64,000 nucleotides of DNA, taken from Prado023 sp963706885 (GTDB lineage: Bacteria > Actinomycetota > Actinomycetes > S36-B12 > CAIYMF01). The translations under genes and the position numbers were made by a program. Shown here in pieces: positions 61,026 through 64,000 of the stretch. Each line of letters opens with the position of its first letter. The first letter of the stretch is position 1. The notes below the pieces were generated by a model, which saw nothing but the letters and a program-made list of their open reading frames with translations, was not told where the DNA came from and did not search any database. Where the stretch lies: positions 62,001 to 126,000 of the forward strand of contig CAVPNX010000014.1 of NCBI GenBank assembly GCA_963706885.1, in the 5' to 3' direction.

Positions 61026-62436
61026 TCCCGGCGCCCTGCGCCGTCGGCGCGTCGGGCAGCACCACCAGGAACGCCGCACCTCCCTCGGGCGCGGTCCCGG
61101 CCTGGGCCCGCCCACCGAGCCGCTGGGCAAGTCGCGCCACCAGCGCGAGGCCCACCCCGGACCCCACCTTGCGGACGCCGCGATAGCGGGCGTGCAGCTC
61201 GCCGGGCTCGAAGGCCACCGAGAGGTCGTCCTCGGTCAGGCCCGGTCCCCCGTCGCGGACCTCGACGAGGAACTCCCCGGGCGCGGGTCCGGCGGACAGG
61301 CGCAGGACCACGGGGTCCCCCTCGCCCGTGACCCGCAGGGCGTTCTCCATGAGGTTGTCGATGATCTGCCGGACACGCACCGGGTCGGTCCGCACCGGGT
61401 GCGAGGTGCGCGCAACCTCGTCGACGAACCGGACACCGGCGCGGGCGGCTCGGTCGGACCAGACTGCCGCGGCGTCCGCGCCCAGGGCCGCGAGGTCGAG
61501 GTCCACCGGCTGCACATCCACATCGACGGCTCCGAGCCGGGCCAGGTCGAGCAGGTCGGCAACCAGGCGATCGAGGTGGTCGGCCTCGGAGCGCACCACG
61601 CCGGCCACGGCCGGGACGTCCTCGGGCGGGACCACGCCGTCGGCCAGGGCCTCGGCGTAGCCCTTCACGGAGGTCAGGGGCGTGCGCAGCTCGTGGGACA
61701 CGGTCAGGAAGAACTCACGCTGCCGGCCCTCGCTCTCGTTGAGTGCCGCTGACAGCCGGTTGAGGGCGATCGCGATGTCGGCCACCTCGCTGGGCCCCTC
61801 GGGGTCGATCCGGACGTCGCGCTGCCCCGAGCTCATCGCGTTGGCCGCGGCAGCTGCCTGCACCAGGGGGCGGGTCAGGCGCCGCGCCGCCCAGTAGCCG
61901 ATCACGACCGCGACCAGCAGACCCAGCGCGAGGGCCATGGCCAGCCGACCGAGGGCGGGAAGGCTGAGGTCGCGCGCCACGTCCGATGGCTGGACGAGCA
62001 GGACGCCGACCCCGTCGGTCACCGGCCGTCCCTCGACGTAGCTGGCCAGGCGGCGGTCGGACACCTCACTGCCGCTGGTGACGGTCCGCGACGTCCGAGT
62101 GCCCGCAAGGGTGGATGCACCTGCGAGGCGTGAACCCCGGGCCGAGGAGTATCGGCACACCACGGTGTCGCACGGGTAGAACGTGACCTCCTGCGGTGCG
62201 AGCAGGGCCCCGCAGCGCGGGCGTTGGCGAGACTGACCGGCAGATCTCCGGCGCTCCGTAAGCTCGGCAGTCAGGTCCGCCGTCAGGTCCGCGGTCCGAG
62301 ACAGGGTCCGTTGGGCGGTGCTGTCCGCGGCGGCGCGCAGCAGGGGCCAGGCGATGAGCGCACCGATCAGGACGGCGATGGTGGCCACGCCGGCCATGAG
62401 CAGGGGAAGCCGGCGGGAGAGGCTGGTGCGGCTCAT
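60964..62436 (-). CDS. Membrane sensor histidine kinase
   Basis: The product is 490 residues. TM1 (LLMAGVATIAVLIGALIAWPLL) and an extracytoplasmic sensor region of about 120 residues containing three Cys (PRCGALL, YPCDTVVC) are followed by TM2 (LAMALALGLLVAVVIGYWA). HAMP, HisKA (EFFLTVSHELRTPLTSVKGYAEAL, phospho-acceptor His) and HATPase (QIIDNLMENALRV, VRDGGPGLTEDD, GSGVGLALVARLAQ) come next. It ends in a Pro-rich tail. The stop-proximal ATG overlap with the regulator gene shows they form one operon. The signal is unknown. Confidence 0.94.
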   Translation of the reverse strand: MSRTSLSRRLPLLMAGVATIAVLIGALIAWPLLRAAADSTAQRTLSRTADLTADLTAELTERRRSAGQSRQRPRCGALLAPQEVTFYPCDTVVCRYSSARGSRLAGASTLAGTRTSRTVTSGSEVSDRRLASYVEGRPVTDGVGVLLVQPSDVARDLSLPALGRLAMALALGLLVAVVIGYWAARRLTRPLVQAAAAANAMSSGQRDVRIDPEGPSEVADIAIALNRLSAALNESEGRQREFFLTVSHELRTPLTSVKGYAEALADGVVPPEDVPAVAGVVRSEADHLDRLVADLLDLARLGAVDVDVQPVDLDLAALGADAAAVWSDRAARAGVRFVDEVARTSHPVRTDPVRVRQIIDNLMENALRVTGEGDPVVLRLSAGPAPGEFLVEVRDGGPGLTEDDLSVAFEPGELHARYRGVRKVGSGVGLALVARLAQRLGGRAQAGTAPEGGAAFLVVLPDAPTAQGAGISRPSTPAREPQAAGPTTPQ

Positions 62437-63122
62437 CCCTCGTCCGCGCTGTACCCCACGCCCCGGACCGTGCGGATCGGGCTGGCGTCACCGAGCTTGG
62501 CGCGGACCTGGGCGACGTGCACGTCGACGGTCCTGGTCCCGGCAGCGGCCGCGTACCCCCAGACGGCCGACAGCAGCTGGTCGCGGGTCACCACCCGCCC
62601 GGGGCGGGCCATCAGGTAGGCCAGGAGGTCGAACTCCGTGGCCGTGAGCTCGACCGGCTCACCGGAGACCGTCACACGATGCCGGCCGCGGTTGAGCTCG
62701 ACCGCGCCGATCACCAGGGAGCGCTCTTCGCCCTCGATCGGCCCGCCCGAGCGCCTCAGCACGGCCTTGACCCGGGCCACCACCTCCCGGGGGCTGAACG
62801 GCTTGGTGATGTAGTCGTCCCCGCCCATCTCCAGGCCGAGCACGCGATCGATCTCGTCGTCACGGGCGGTGCAGAACAGGATCGGGACCGAGTCACCCTC
62901 GGCACGCAGCGTCCGGCAGACCTCCGTGCCGTCCATGCCGGGCAGCCCCACGTCCAGGATCACGGCGACCGGATGCAGCCTGCGGGCTGCGGCCAGGGCA
63001 TCGGGACCGCTCGCCACGGTGTGCACGCCGAAGCCGTCACGGCGCAGGTACATGCCGATCAGGTCGGCGATGGGCTTCTCGTCCTCGGCGACGAGCACCA
63101 GCCCGCGGTTCTCGACGCTCAT
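62433..63122 (-). CDS. OmpR-family response regulator
   Basis: The product is 229 residues. The receiver domain has VLVAEDEKPIADLIGMYL (acidic pocket), the phospho-Asp in AVILDVGLPGMDG, and the Thr/Lys switch residues in FCTARDDEID and GGDDYITKPFSPREVVARV. The winged-helix domain has VELTATEFDLLAYLMARPGRVVTRDQLLSAVWG and RTVDVHVAQVRAKLG. It is translated together with the kinase. The pair is inserted between trpC and the HGxxPAAW gene; a link to tryptophan metabolism is not shown. Confidence 0.96.
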   Translation of the reverse strand: MSVENRGLVLVAEDEKPIADLIGMYLRRDGFGVHTVASGPDALAAARRLHPVAVILDVGLPGMDGTEVCRTLRAEGDSVPILFCTARDDEIDRVLGLEMGGDDYITKPFSPREVVARVKAVLRRSGGPIEGEERSLVIGAVELNRGRHRVTVSGEPVELTATEFDLLAYLMARPGRVVTRDQLLSAVWGYAAAAGTRTVDVHVAQVRAKLGDASPIRTVRGVGYSADEG

Positions 63123-63180
63123 GGTGGCCCATCCTCGCTCGCGTCAGTACGGATCCGTTCGGCGTGGTGTACGGATCGGG

Positions 63181-63384
63181 TCAGCCCGCGTCGGAGCTGG
63201 ACTCCATGCCGGCCATGACCTTCCAGACGATGAGGCCCAGCGGGATCATCGCCACCCCGATCCAGAACATGACCTGCTGGTCGAGGACCACGCCGAGCGT
63301 ACCGACGATGAAGGCCAGGGTGATGATGGTCGCACCGGTCCAGTTGGCCGGCGTCCGCCCGTGGTTGTCGTGCTCGGTGCTCAT
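63181..63384 (-). CDS. HGxxPAAW-type small membrane protein
   Basis: The product is 67 residues. It starts MSTEHDNHGRTPANWTGATI with the HGxxPAxW signature (here HGRTPANW), then two membrane helices (IITLAFIVGTLGVVL and QQVMFWIGVAMIPLGLIVWKVM). This family sits between trpE and trpC in many actinobacteria; its role is unknown. It lies directly after trpE on the same strand. Confidence 0.9.
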   Translation of the reverse strand: MSTEHDNHGRTPANWTGATIITLAFIVGTLGVVLDQQVMFWIGVAMIPLGLIVWKVMAGMESSSDAG

Positions 63385-63399
63385 GGGACTCCTCGGTGA

Positions 63400-64000
63400 T
63401 CAGTGATGGGCCATTCTGGCATCCGATGACCCGGCAGGGCGCAACCCCTCGGCCATCGTGATCGCGGCGAGCACGGCCGCCGCCTTGTTGCGGCACTCGT
63501 CGTGCTCCGTCTGCGGCACGGAGTCGGCGACCAGGCCGGCCCCCGCCTGCACGTGGGCGACCCCGTGGCGCAGGACCGCGGTCCGGATCGCGATGGCCGC
63601 GTCCATGTTCCCCGCGAAGTCCAGGTATCCGACGGCACCGCCGTACAGCCCACGACGGGTCGGCTCGAGATCGTCGATGATGGCCATCGCGCTGGGCTTC
63701 GGCGCCCCGGACAGCGTGCCCGCCGGGAAGGTGGCGGCGAGCAGGTCGTAGGCAGATCGGCCCTCGGCAAGCCGGCCGGTCACCGTGGACACGATGTGCA
63801 TGACATGGGAGTACCGCTCGATGGACATGAAGTCCACGACCTCCACGCTGCCCGGGGCGCACACCCGCCCCAGGTCGTTGCGGCCGAGGTCGACGAGCAT
63901 CAGGTGCTCGGCGCGCTCCTTCTCGTCGGCCAGCAGCTCCTCGGCCAGCACCGCGTCGTCCTCCGGCGTCGCGCCCCGGGGCCGGGTCCCGGCGATCGGG
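63400..64000 (-). CDS. trpE: Anthranilate synthase component I, C-terminal part (5' end outside window)
   Basis: The frame is open to the right edge of the window. About 199 residues are visible, all in the chorismate-binding domain: PIAGTRPRGATPEDD, AEHLMLVDLGRNDLGRVC, ERYSHVMHIVSTVTG, FPAGTLSGAPKPSAM and YGGAVGYLDFAGNMDAAIAIRT, ending with the typical AGAGLVADSVPQTEHDECRNKA. The TrpE rather than PabB/EntC assignment rests on the neighbouring HGxxPAAW gene and trpCBA. Confidence 0.95.
   Translation of the reverse strand, partial: PIAGTRPRGATPEDDAVLAEELLADEKERAEHLMLVDLGRNDLGRVCAPGSVEVVDFMSIERYSHVMHIVSTVTGRLAEGRSAYDLLAATFPAGTLSGAPKPSAMAIIDDLEPTRRGLYGGAVGYLDFAGNMDAAIAIRTAVLRHGVAHVQAGAGLVADSVPQTEHDECRNKAAAVLAAITMAEGLRPAGSSDARMAHH

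Noticed and set aside
63400..64000. Trp leader/attenuator for trpE
   Set aside because: The trpE 5' end lies outside the window, so nothing can be said.

Overview
The window is high-GC DNA from an actinomycete (class Actinomycetes). The evidence is the set of lineage-marker genes: bldD with an intact c-di-GMP motif, a WhiB1-type WhiB protein beside a PdtaS-type kinase, mihF (actinobacterial integration host factor), a SigR/RsrA pair, a 24-residue bL37, and an ATPase-dead priA. The order bldD-pyrR-pyrB-pyrC-x-carA...carB-pyrK-pyrD-pyrF-mihF-gmk-rpoZ-coaBC-metK-priA-def-fmt-rsmB, together with trpE...trpC-trpB-trpA, lgt, gltBD and pyk, is the conserved Streptomyces-like backbone. I cannot name the genus.

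Layout. 1-2979: end of an alcohol dehydrogenase, a divergent nickel-SOD/maturation-protease pair, a GNAT enzyme and an anti-sigma/SigB-F operon. 3016-7579: small membrane protein, lipid kinase, whiB1, PdtaS kinase, SIS-domain enzyme. 7732-14560: secreted protein, thioesterase, orphan PilT, bL37, unknowns, SigR-RsrA with its own SigR promoter, MFS transporter. 14544-24923 (read leftward): one tightly overlapping operon for protein-synthesis initiation, SAM, CoA, RNA polymerase omega, GMP kinase and IHF, continuous with pyrF-pyrD-pyrK-carB. 30100-38258: the pyrimidine operon is split here. pyrR-pyrB-pyrC-x-carA ends in a cellobiose phosphorylase gene, a hydrolase gene lies on the other strand, and carB starts a second transcription unit. 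38329-48749: bldD, pyk, a TPR/AAA+ pair, gltD-gltB. 48912-64000: sugar dehydrogenase, acyltransferase, a three-domain kinase/peptidase-like/aminotransferase protein, lgt with a DsbA-like protein and VKOR, trpCBA, a two-component system and the 3' part of trpE.

Most striking regulatory finding: both halves of the split pyrimidine operon carry nearly the same leader hairpin. Each has a perfect PyrR-binding loop (GUCCNGNGAGGC) and a Shine-Dalgarno sequence held in the stem. In front of pyrR the freed SD starts pyrR itself. In front of carB the same element starts a 21-codon leader ORF that overlaps the carB start. This looks like a copied PyrR translational switch that restores co-regulation after carB was separated. 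Other readable control sites are a GGAAT-N18-GTT promoter for sigR, a BldD-box-like sequence inside the bldD promoter, and a TAnnnT -10 box 6-8 nt before the start codon of at least nine genes, implying leaderless mRNAs.

Quality note: at least 22 positions in otherwise intact conserved genes need one base removed to restore the reading frame (six in pyrF alone). Every one is a +1 insertion, mostly in G or C runs. I read these as sequencing or assembly insertions, not gene decay, and give the restored product in each entry.
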